Part shown: piece by piece, positions 6,812 through 13,871 of the stretch | How the letters are laid out: the number at the start of each line of letters is the position of its first letter | Numbering within the stretch: position 1 is the stretch's first letter | Notes under the pieces: model-generated | Seen by the model: the letters and a program-made list of their open reading frames with translations, nothing else | What the model was told of the DNA's origin: nothing | Database searches by the model: none | Program-made: the position numbers and the translations under genes | Assembly: GCF_002964045.1 (NCBI RefSeq) | Contig: NZ_POPB01000368.1 | Coordinates: 1-39,903 of the forward strand | Direction: 5' to 3' | Length of the DNA: 39,903 nucleotides | Source of the DNA: Streptococcus suis | Lineage (GTDB): Bacteria; Bacillota; Bacilli; Lactobacillales; Streptococcaceae

Positions 6812-7045
6812 ATGAATGAACGATTTTGGGATAATTTAGAAATTATTCTGGCAGAAAAAGACCTCACTTGGGCAGAACTAGCTCGCAAAGTATTCAAAGG
6901 TCAATATGTTTATCCAAGTGAGTTTAATCGCCTCTATCAAAAATTACGGCATTACAAATCCAATCGTCTGATGCCACAAACTAGATGGGTTGAGCGAATC
7001 GTTCTAGTCTTAGATATTGATTATGAAGATTTATTCAAGAGGTGA
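6812..7045 (+). CDS. Small XRE-like helix-turn-helix protein
   Basis: ATG 6812 gives 77 residues. The pattern FWDNLEIILAEKDLTWAELARKVF, then a spaced recognition helix (FNRLYQKLRHYKS) and VERIVLVLDIDYEDLF, resembles a divergent Cro/C1-type DNA-binding domain with the usual ending 'ID-Y-DL'. It overlaps the following protease gene region and lies eight bases after the Spx-like gene, so the small genes from 5981 form one unit. It may regulate the transfer genes. The longer frame opening at 6689 runs inside the Spx-like gene and lacks its own ribosome site. Confidence 0.7.
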   Translation: MNERFWDNLEIILAEKDLTWAELARKVFKGQYVYPSEFNRLYQKLRHYKSNRLMPQTRWVERIVLVLDIDYEDLFKR

Positions 7046-7047
7046 CA

Positions 7048-7632
7048 ATGATAAGGATAGTGTTGTTTTATCTAGCCATACAGCTTAACGGTTTTCTATT
7101 AAGTTTATACCTACAAGAGTATATGACGATTGAGGGTATAGTCTTGCTACAATTGGTCCTATTAAGTGTGACTTGCTTAGAGATTGCCCGTCATAAAACT
7201 CTTCAAGCAAAAAATATAACCTTAAGAAATCGTCTAAGATGGCTGCTTCTTGGTTTTGTGTCTATGGTTGCTTTTGCAGTCTTCATCAGTTTCCTATTTC
7301 CAGTTCAGACTAAGAATCAAGCGGTATTGGTACAAGTAGGAAAACAGGTTCCTCCTATTATCTTTTTATTGTTTCTGGTCAATGCAAGTCTCCTTGAAGA
7401 GATTGTTTATAGGCAACTGCTGTGGGAAAAATTGACATTCCCTTTTGTACAAATAGGAGTGACTAGTTTTCTCTTTGTTCTAGCTCATAGCCCCATTCAG
7501 TTAGGGAGTTGGCTCATGTATAGCTGTCTTGGCTTGACTTTGGCTGCTGTTCGATTGAAAACTGATTGTATGACGGCAATCGCCTTACATTTACTTTGGA
7601 ATAGTTTGGCTTATGTCGTAACTTTCTTGTGA
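7048..7632 (+). CDS. CPBP (CAAX/Abi) family intramembrane protease
   Basis: The 194-residue multi-span membrane protein has the CPBP glutamic-type protease motifs: EEIVYRQLL (motif 1, EExxxR type), FVLAHSP (motif 2 His) and HLLWNSLAY (motif 3 His and Asn). In streptococci these proteins serve in bacteriocin self-immunity, pheromone or lipoprotein processing. Within an ICE, a role in pheromone maturation or immunity is possible but not shown. ATG 7048 follows AGAGGTGA; GTG 7042, overlapping the previous stop, is an alternative start. A hairpin at 7647-7669 follows. Confidence 0.85.
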   Translation: MIRIVLFYLAIQLNGFLLSLYLQEYMTIEGIVLLQLVLLSVTCLEIARHKTLQAKNITLRNRLRWLLLGFVSMVAFAVFISFLFPVQTKNQAVLVQVGKQVPPIIFLLFLVNASLLEEIVYRQLLWEKLTFPFVQIGVTSFLFVLAHSPIQLGSWLMYSCLGLTLAAVRLKTDCMTAIALHLLWNSLAYVVTFL

Positions 7633-7646
7633 TACCAAAATCAAGA

Positions 7647-7669
7647 GTGCTTCCGTATTATGGAAGCAC
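7647..7669 (+). terminator. Strong hairpin between the protease gene and pcfB
   Basis: GTGCTTCC (7647-7654) and GGAAGCAC (7662-7669) form a perfect 8-bp stem with a 7-base loop. The following sequence (CTTATGTTT) is only moderately T-rich, so it may be a weak terminator or an mRNA-stability element. Confidence 0.55.
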
Positions 7670-7708
7670 CTTATGTTTGATAGGGAATCGAAAAAAGAGG
7701 AGGTCACC

Positions 7709-8197
7709 ATGTCATCTGAACAACAAGAACGTCAAGCGATGCAATACGTGGAAAGAAGTAGTTTATTGACAGTTAGAACCCTCTTAAAGCTCTTAGAGTG
7801 GTCGGCTAGGCAAGCCTTGGCTCAAGATTCAGCTTATAAGATTGGGGTTCAAAAACTGGAAGAACTCCTTCAAAGCCCTTACGTCATTGAAGCGATTGAT
7901 GTTAGTAAAGACATTCTAGATAAGCCAATCGATGTGGAGAAATTTAAGGAGTTGATGGAGTCAGAAAAACTGCCAATCGCAATTAGTTGGCAAAAAGACT
8001 ATCTCTACTTTTATGCCAAGGATAAGACCTTGCTCGATCATCACTTGGATGAATTGTTGAAGAAACTGATGTCTAATCCAGAGAAGCTAGAAGGTTTAAC
8101 CTTTGATAAAACCTTGGACCAAGAGATAGAACTGGCCAAAGAGAAAATTAGAGTGACAGAACCTTCGGCAGTCAAAACCAAGGAGGTGACCTTGTAA
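7709..8197 (+). CDS. PcfB-like (DUF3801) coupling-protein accessory
   Basis: ATG 7709 with GAGGAGG (7697-7703) yields a soluble 162-residue protein. Its length, its position directly before the VirD4-like gene, and a conserved layout of an N-terminal helix pair, central YVIEAIDVSKDILDKPIDV and a beta-rich 'LPIAISWQKDYLYFYAKD' fit the DUF3801/PcfB family. In pCF10, PcfB links the relaxosome to the coupling ATPase PcfC. Here the stop overlaps the coupling-protein ATG by one base, indicating translational coupling and joint assembly. The family call rests on pattern and context. Confidence 0.7.
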   Translation: MSSEQQERQAMQYVERSSLLTVRTLLKLLEWSARQALAQDSAYKIGVQKLEELLQSPYVIEAIDVSKDILDKPIDVEKFKELMESEKLPIAISWQKDYLYFYAKDKTLLDHHLDELLKKLMSNPEKLEGLTFDKTLDQEIELAKEKIRVTEPSAVKTKEVTL

Positions 8198-10014
8198 TGT
8201 ATTCAAGACGAAAAGCTTTAGTCTTTGGACTCTTGGGTCTCGCCTTTGGTTATTTCTGCCATCGTCTAACCCTGCTCTATGATAGTTTAACCAATGCCCC
8301 ACCTATGGAACGTTTTGCCTACCTCTTAGGAGAGGGGCTAAATCAAGTCTTCAATCCTTTATGGCTATTTTCCTTTACTCAAAAATCTCTTCTTGCCTTT
8401 ATCCTTGGGGTTCTAACGATGACATTAGTCTATCTTTATGTATCGACAGGACAAAAGGTGTATCGAGAAGGGGAAGAATACGGTTCTGCACGATTTGGAA
8501 CCAGTAAGGAAAAGTGGAACTTTTACAGTAAGAATCCTTTAAATGACACGATTTTGGCTCGTGATGTTCGTCTAACCTTGTTGGAAAAGAAGAAACCCCA
8601 GTTTGACCGAAATAAAAATTTGATTGTCATTGGGGGTTCTGGGGCAGGTAAGACCTTTCGCTTTGTGAAACCCAACCTTATCCAACTTAATTGTTCCAAT
8701 ATTGTCGTAGATCCTAAAGACCATTTGGCTGAGAAGACAGGTAAACTCTTTTTAGAAAACGGTTATCAGGTCAAGGTTTTAGACTTGGTTAATATGACCA
8801 ATTCGGACGGTTTTAATCCCTTTCGTTATGTAGAAACAGAGAATGATTTGAACCGCATGTTAACGGTCTATTTTAACAATACCCGTGGATCTGGTTCTCG
8901 CAGTGATCCATTTTGGGACGAGGCTTCCATGACATTGGTGAGAGCTATTGCCTCTTATTTGGTAGATTTTTACAATCCACCAGGAAGTTCCAAGCAAGAG
9001 CAGGAAGCAAGACGTAAGCGTGGCCGTTATCCAGCCTTTTCTGAGATTGGGAAACTCATCAAACTCTTATCAAAGGGAGACAATCAGGACAAAAGTGTTC
9101 TTGAAGTCCTGTTTGAAGATTATGCTAAAAAATACGGTCACGAGAACTTTACCATGAGAAACTGGGCAGATTTTCAAAACTATAAGGATAAGACCTTGGA
9201 TTCGGTGATTGCGGTCACAACAGCTAAATTTGCCCTCTTTAATATCCAATCGGTGATTGATTTGACGCAAAGAGACACTATGGATTTGAAAACGTGGGGC
9301 ACTCAAAAGACCATGGTCTATCTTGTTATTCCAGACAATGATACGACCTTTCGTTTCCTATCTGCTTTATTTTTCTCTACGGTTTTCTCCACCTTGACCA
9401 GACAGGCTGATGTTGACTTTAAAGGGCAACTGCCTATTCATGTTAGAAGCTATCTGGATGAGTTTGCGAATGTCGGAGAAATCCCAGACTTTGCTGAACA
9501 AACCTCAACAGTTCGCTCTAGGAACATGAGTCTAGTTCCAATCTTACAAAATATCGCCCAACTCCAAGGACTTTATAAGGAAAAAGAGGCTTGGAAAACT
9601 ATTCTGGGAAACTGTGATAGCCTCCTCTATTTGGGTGGAAATGACGAGGAAACTTTCAAATTTATGAGTGGTCTATTAGGCAAACAAACCATTGATGTCA
9701 GAAGTACCAGTCGTTCTTTTGGGCAGACTGGCTCAAGTTCTACCTCTCACCAGAAAATTGCCAGTGACTTGATGACGGCTGATGAAGTCGGGAATATGAA
9801 ACGAGATGAGTGCCTTGTACGCATTGCAGGGGTTCCTGTTTTTCGAACCAAGAAATATTTTCCACCCAAACATAAGAATTGGAAATGGCTTGCGGATAAG
9901 GAAACCGATGAACGCTGGTGGCACTATCGCATCAATCCCCTAACCGCTGAGGAAGAGCTAGAATTGTCAGGCCATAAAATAAGGGATTTAAGCACAGAAA
10001 CGACACTACATTAA
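8197..10014 (+). CDS. VirD4/TraG-type conjugative coupling ATPase
   Basis: The 605-residue protein has two N-terminal membrane spans (about 8-25 and 62-85) and a cytosolic ATPase. Walker A lies at about residues 146-153 (GGSGAGKT, followed by FRFVKPNL), the VVDPKDHLAEKTG segment follows, and Walker B is the TraG-type LDEFANVGEIPDF near residue 419. It joins the relaxase-bound DNA to the secretion channel and powers transfer. No start other than ATG 8197 is needed, since it overlaps the preceding stop. The relaxase it would serve is outside the window. Confidence 0.93.
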   Translation: MYSRRKALVFGLLGLAFGYFCHRLTLLYDSLTNAPPMERFAYLLGEGLNQVFNPLWLFSFTQKSLLAFILGVLTMTLVYLYVSTGQKVYREGEEYGSARFGTSKEKWNFYSKNPLNDTILARDVRLTLLEKKKPQFDRNKNLIVIGGSGAGKTFRFVKPNLIQLNCSNIVVDPKDHLAEKTGKLFLENGYQVKVLDLVNMTNSDGFNPFRYVETENDLNRMLTVYFNNTRGSGSRSDPFWDEASMTLVRAIASYLVDFYNPPGSSKQEQEARRKRGRYPAFSEIGKLIKLLSKGDNQDKSVLEVLFEDYAKKYGHENFTMRNWADFQNYKDKTLDSVIAVTTAKFALFNIQSVIDLTQRDTMDLKTWGTQKTMVYLVIPDNDTTFRFLSALFFSTVFSTLTRQADVDFKGQLPIHVRSYLDEFANVGEIPDFAEQTSTVRSRNMSLVPILQNIAQLQGLYKEKEAWKTILGNCDSLLYLGGNDEETFKFMSGLLGKQTIDVRSTSRSFGQTGSSSTSHQKIASDLMTADEVGNMKRDECLVRIAGVPVFRTKKYFPPKHKNWKWLADKETDERWWHYRINPLTAEEELELSGHKIRDLSTETTLH

Positions 10015-10031
10015 TAGAAATGAGGAATTAT

Positions 10032-10274
10032 ATGAATCAAAAACTATCAGGCTTTGTTTACGGAGTGGACGCTAGCTCCATGTTCTCCCAAGCCATGTCT
10101 CTATTACAAAAAGGCTTAATTGCAGTAGGAGCCTTTCTTGTTGTCATGGGCATTATCAACCTTTCAACCAACATTAAAGATGGTGGGCCAGGTGTCCGAA
10201 ATGCTATTCTAGAAATTGTTGGTGGGGTCATGGTGGGAGCCGCTGGTGCTTTTGTGACTCAGATTACCATTTAG
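10032..10274 (+). CDS. Small two-span transfer protein (Maff2/VirB2-like position)
   Basis: The product from ATG 10032 (GAGGA at 10022-10026) is 80 residues with two hydrophobic segments, AMSLLQKGLIAVGAFLVVMGIINL and GGVMVGAAGAFVTQI, separated by a short polar loop containing GGPGVRN. Such two-span proteins sit between the VirD4 and VirB6 genes in Gram-positive ICEs and are thought to be pilin-like or channel components. The ATG at 10020 has no ribosome site. Exact family membership (Maff2 versus TrbC/VirB2) is not certain. Confidence 0.7.
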   Translation: MNQKLSGFVYGVDASSMFSQAMSLLQKGLIAVGAFLVVMGIINLSTNIKDGGPGVRNAILEIVGGVMVGAAGAFVTQITI

Positions 10275-10292
10275 GGGAGGACAGCACATGAC

Positions 10293-11147
10293 ATGATAAT
10301 GAATTTTACGTCACCTTTTGTATTTCTAGCCTCTGAAAAAGTATCTAGCGACAGCCTTTTTGAAGGGTTTCAAGTGGATTTAGAATCAACCGCCAACTTG
10401 GTTAAGTCACTAGCGGACTTTAATCCGACGGTGTGGTCTTACATGACAGCCATTACCAAGGGGATTATGCAACCCTTGGGAGTAGCTATTCTTGCGGTTG
10501 TTCTCGTACTCGAATTTTCAAAAATGGCCAAGAAAATTGCAAACTCAGGTGGTGCAATGACCTTTGAAGCCATGGCACCTATGATTGTCAGCTACATCAT
10601 GGTCGCGGTCGTGATTACCAATACGACGGTTATTGTGGAAGCCATTATTGCCATTGCCTCTTATGTTATTGAACAAGTGGCAAGTCTTGTCACGAATGGT
10701 GGTGCTAATTATGATACCATCTCAGGCATTAAGGGATCTGGGATTGTAGGAAAAATGATTATTGGCTTTTTTGCGATTCTCATTTGGTTGGTACGAATGG
10801 CCAGCATCATGGTTGTCAATATCTTGATTACCATTCGCTTTATCCAACTCTATCTGATGATTCCTTTTGCCCCTGTTACCATTCCGACCTTCCTTAGTGA
10901 TGACTGGAGAAGTGTTGGGATTGGTTACCTTAAAAACATCATGGTCTATGCCGTTCAAGGTATTTTGATTTTTCTAATTGTATCTCTTGTCCCCTTGTTT
11001 GAATCGGCTGGAAAGATTGCCGTATCAAATGGAGCTGGAGTGATGGAATCACTCGCCATTATGTTTGGTGGCTTGGTACAGGCTATATTGTTAATCATTG
11101 CCTTAGTTGGCAGTCAACGAACCGCCCGAAGTATTTTGGGGATGTAG
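10293..11147 (+). CDS. VirB6/TrbL-like polytopic channel protein
   Basis: The 284-residue protein has about five to six hydrophobic spans and the VirB6-like pattern: N-terminal soluble part, ...GIMQPLGVAILAVVLVLEFSKMA, MVAVVITNTTVIVEAIIAIASYVI, MASIMVVNILITIRFIQLYLMIPFAPVTIPTF and a C-terminal span ending in SQRTARSILGM. It is the expected inner-membrane channel subunit of the type IV secretion system. ATG 10293 or ATG 10299 can start it. The GGGGAGG site is better spaced for ATG 10288, which opens only Met-Thr-stop and may couple translation. Confidence 0.85.
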   Translation: MIMNFTSPFVFLASEKVSSDSLFEGFQVDLESTANLVKSLADFNPTVWSYMTAITKGIMQPLGVAILAVVLVLEFSKMAKKIANSGGAMTFEAMAPMIVSYIMVAVVITNTTVIVEAIIAIASYVIEQVASLVTNGGANYDTISGIKGSGIVGKMIIGFFAILIWLVRMASIMVVNILITIRFIQLYLMIPFAPVTIPTFLSDDWRSVGIGYLKNIMVYAVQGILIFLIVSLVPLFESAGKIAVSNGAGVMESLAIMFGGLVQAILLIIALVGSQRTARSILGM

Positions 11148-11208
11148 GAGGAAGGGAGTCATTATCTCGCTTCCTCTTTTTATAGCTTACTTAGATTGGA
11201 GAACATTT

Positions 11209-11562
11209 ATGAACACTCGTGTCTTTAAGGATATCTCAAAGGTTCAACACAGGGCATGGCTAGGATTTACAACTAGACAGGTTATTTTTGTATTTCCAGC
11301 TGTCGCCCTAACCATTTTGGTACTGGGCTTGAACCTATTTTATTGGCAATTTGGGGATTGGTTTGTCTATGGTTTTGTTTTTAGCTTTACCATTCCACTC
11401 ATGTTATTTGGGGTCTATCGCCCTAATGATTTACCATTTGAAACCTACCTCAAGTACCGTTTTCATTATGAACTAACAGTACCAGATCGTACATTTACTG
11501 GAAGAAAAGGAGACCAACGTGAAAAAATTAAAACACTTAATGAAACCAAAGACCTCTTCTAA
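11209..11562 (+). CDS. PrgI-family transfer membrane protein
   Basis: Read from ATG 11209 after GGAGAAC, the product is 117 residues. Two hydrophobic hairpin segments (VIFVFPAVALTILVLGLNLF and WFVYGFVFSFTIPLMLFGVY) are followed by PNDLPFETYLKYRFHYELTVP and a basic tail, the PrgI/TcpE layout. PrgI-type proteins accompany VirB4 in Gram-positive systems and tether it at the membrane. The last 44 bases overlap the start of the virB4 gene. A longer frame from 11107 overlaps virB6 and has no ribosome site. Confidence 0.85.
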   Translation: MNTRVFKDISKVQHRAWLGFTTRQVIFVFPAVALTILVLGLNLFYWQFGDWFVYGFVFSFTIPLMLFGVYRPNDLPFETYLKYRFHYELTVPDRTFTGRKGDQREKIKTLNETKDLF

Positions 11563-13870
11563 TGACAAAAAGCAAAAGACGAAAACGCAGAAGCAGGAGA
11601 TCAGACCTTCTACCGTAAATACGTTAGCCTATCAAGGGCTTTTTCAGAATGGCCTTATGCAGGTCAGCCCAAGCTATTTCTCACAAACATATCTCTTAGG
11701 AGATGTCAATTACCAAACAGTTGGCTTAGATGATAAGGGAGCTATTGTTGAGAAATATTCCGATTTAATCAATTCACTGGATGATAAGACCAATTTCCAA
11801 CTGACCATTTTCAATCAAAAGGTCAATCTGGAAAAATTCCGTAAGAGTATTCTCTATCCCTTACAGGAAGATGGGTTTGATGCTTATCGTGATGAATTGA
11901 ATCGCATGATGGATGCCAACTTAGAGGCGGGTGAGAACAACTTTTCAGCTATCAAGTTTCTTTTATTTGGCAAGAGCGACCAAACACCAAAACTAGCTTT
12001 TCGTTCTCTGTCACAGATTGGGGAATATTTCAAGAGTGGCTTTTCAGAGATTGATGTATCTCTTGGTTTACTTGGTGGAGAGGAGCGAGTGAATGTCCTT
12101 GCGGATATGTTACGAGGTGAAAATCATTTACCGTTCTCTTACAAGGATTTAACCCTGTCAGGTCAATCCACCAAACACTTTATTGCCCCAACTTACCTAT
12201 CCTTTAAACATAAGAATCATATTGAATTGGACGATAGATTATTACAGATTGTCTATGTTCGTGACTATGGTATGGAGCTAGGGGATAAATTTATTCGTGA
12301 CCTCATGCAGTCAGATTTGGAAGTGATGATGAGCCTACATGCCAAAGGCTCTACCAAGTCTGAAACCATGACCAAGCTACGAACCAAGAAGACCTTGATG
12401 GAATCACAAAAAATTGGGGAACAACAAAAGATGGCTCGGACTGGCATCTATTTGGAGAAGGTCGGCCATGTTCTTGAAAACAACATCGATGAAGCAGAAG
12501 CTCTTCTTCAAATCATGACCCAAACAGGAGATAAACTGTTTGACACCGTATTTCTAATTGGCGTGCTGGCGTATACTGAAGACCAACTCAAACAATCTCT
12601 TGATATTATCAAGCAAGTGGCAGGGTCTAATGATATGATTATCGATAACTTGATCTATATGCAAGAAGCTGCTTTTAATAGTCTCTTGCCATTTGGGAAG
12701 AACTATCTTGAAGGTGTTTCTCGGTCTCTATTGACTTCAAACATTGCCGTGAATGCCCCTTGGACTTCCGTAGATATTCAGGACAAGGGTGGGAAATTTT
12801 ATGGCATCAATCAAATCTCAAGCAATATCATCAGTATTGACCGTGGTAAGTTAAATACTCCGTCAGGTTTGATTTTAGGGACTTCTGGAGCTGGAAAAGG
12901 GATGGCGACAAAACATGAAATCATCTCAACTAAGCTCAAGGAAGCAGATAGTGATACTGAAATTATTATTGTTGACCCAGAAAATGAGTACAGTATTATC
13001 GGTCAAGCCTTTGGTGGAGAGAGTATTGATATTGCTCCAGATTCCACTACCTTCTTAAATGTCTTAGATCTATCAGATGAGAATATGGATGAGGATCCGG
13101 TTAAGGTTAAGTCCGAATTTCTCTTGTCTTGGATTGGAAAGCTCTTGGACCGCAAAATGGATGGTCGTGAGAAGTCCTTGATTGACCGTGTGACACGACT
13201 CACCTATAAGCATTTTGACACACCATCCTTGGTCGAATGGGTCTTTGTCTTATCTCAACAACCTGAACAGGAAGCTAAGGACTTGGCACTCGATATGGAA
13301 CTCTATGTGGAAGGGTCGCTGGACATATTTTCACATCGGACCAATATTAAAACAGACAGTCATTTCCTGATTTACAATGTCAAAAAGTTAGGCGATGAAT
13401 TAAAACAGATTGCCCTCATGGTTATCTTTGACCAGATTTGGAATCGTGTGGTGAAAAATCAAAAACTAGGGAAGAAGACCTGGATTTACTTTGATGAAAT
13501 GCAGCTACTCTTATTGGACAAATATGCCTCTGATTTCTTCTTTAAACTTTGGAGTCGTGTCCGTAAGTATGGGGCGATACCGACAGGCATTACTCAGAAT
13601 GTAGAAACTCTTCTTTTGGATGCCAATGGTAGACGCATTATTGCCAATAGCGAGTTTATGATTCTTTTAAAACAGGCCAAGAGCGATCGCGAAGAATTGG
13701 TACATATGCTTGGACTTTCTAAAGAGCTGGAGAAATACTTGGTCAATCCTGAAAAAGGGGCAGGCTTAATTAAGGCCGGTTCCACCGTTGTTCCATTCAA
13801 AAATAAGATTCCACAACACACCAAGCTCTTTGACATCATGAGTACGGACCCTGAAAAAATGAGGACATGA
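11519..13870 (+). CDS. VirB4-type conjugation ATPase
   Basis: The 783-residue protein has the VirB4 (TrsE/TraE) plan: basic start, N-terminal domain to about residue 400 and a RecA-like ATPase. Walker A is GTSGAGKG near residue 454, IIIVDPENEYSIIG follows, and Walker B is WIYFDEMQLLLL at about 655-666. TGITQNVETLLLDANGRRIIANSEFMILLKQ is the family's Q-loop/sensor region. It powers assembly and substrate transport. It is read from GTG 11519 behind AAAGGAGA, overlapping prgI; ATG 11537 is an alternative start. Confidence 0.92.
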   Translation: MKKLKHLMKPKTSSNDKKQKTKTQKQEIRPSTVNTLAYQGLFQNGLMQVSPSYFSQTYLLGDVNYQTVGLDDKGAIVEKYSDLINSLDDKTNFQLTIFNQKVNLEKFRKSILYPLQEDGFDAYRDELNRMMDANLEAGENNFSAIKFLLFGKSDQTPKLAFRSLSQIGEYFKSGFSEIDVSLGLLGGEERVNVLADMLRGENHLPFSYKDLTLSGQSTKHFIAPTYLSFKHKNHIELDDRLLQIVYVRDYGMELGDKFIRDLMQSDLEVMMSLHAKGSTKSETMTKLRTKKTLMESQKIGEQQKMARTGIYLEKVGHVLENNIDEAEALLQIMTQTGDKLFDTVFLIGVLAYTEDQLKQSLDIIKQVAGSNDMIIDNLIYMQEAAFNSLLPFGKNYLEGVSRSLLTSNIAVNAPWTSVDIQDKGGKFYGINQISSNIISIDRGKLNTPSGLILGTSGAGKGMATKHEIISTKLKEADSDTEIIIVDPENEYSIIGQAFGGESIDIAPDSTTFLNVLDLSDENMDEDPVKVKSEFLLSWIGKLLDRKMDGREKSLIDRVTRLTYKHFDTPSLVEWVFVLSQQPEQEAKDLALDMELYVEGSLDIFSHRTNIKTDSHFLIYNVKKLGDELKQIALMVIFDQIWNRVVKNQKLGKKTWIYFDEMQLLLLDKYASDFFFKLWSRVRKYGAIPTGITQNVETLLLDANGRRIIANSEFMILLKQAKSDREELVHMLGLSKELEKYLVNPEKGAGLIKAGSTVVPFKNKIPQHTKLFDIMSTDPEKMRT

Positions 13871-13871
13871 G

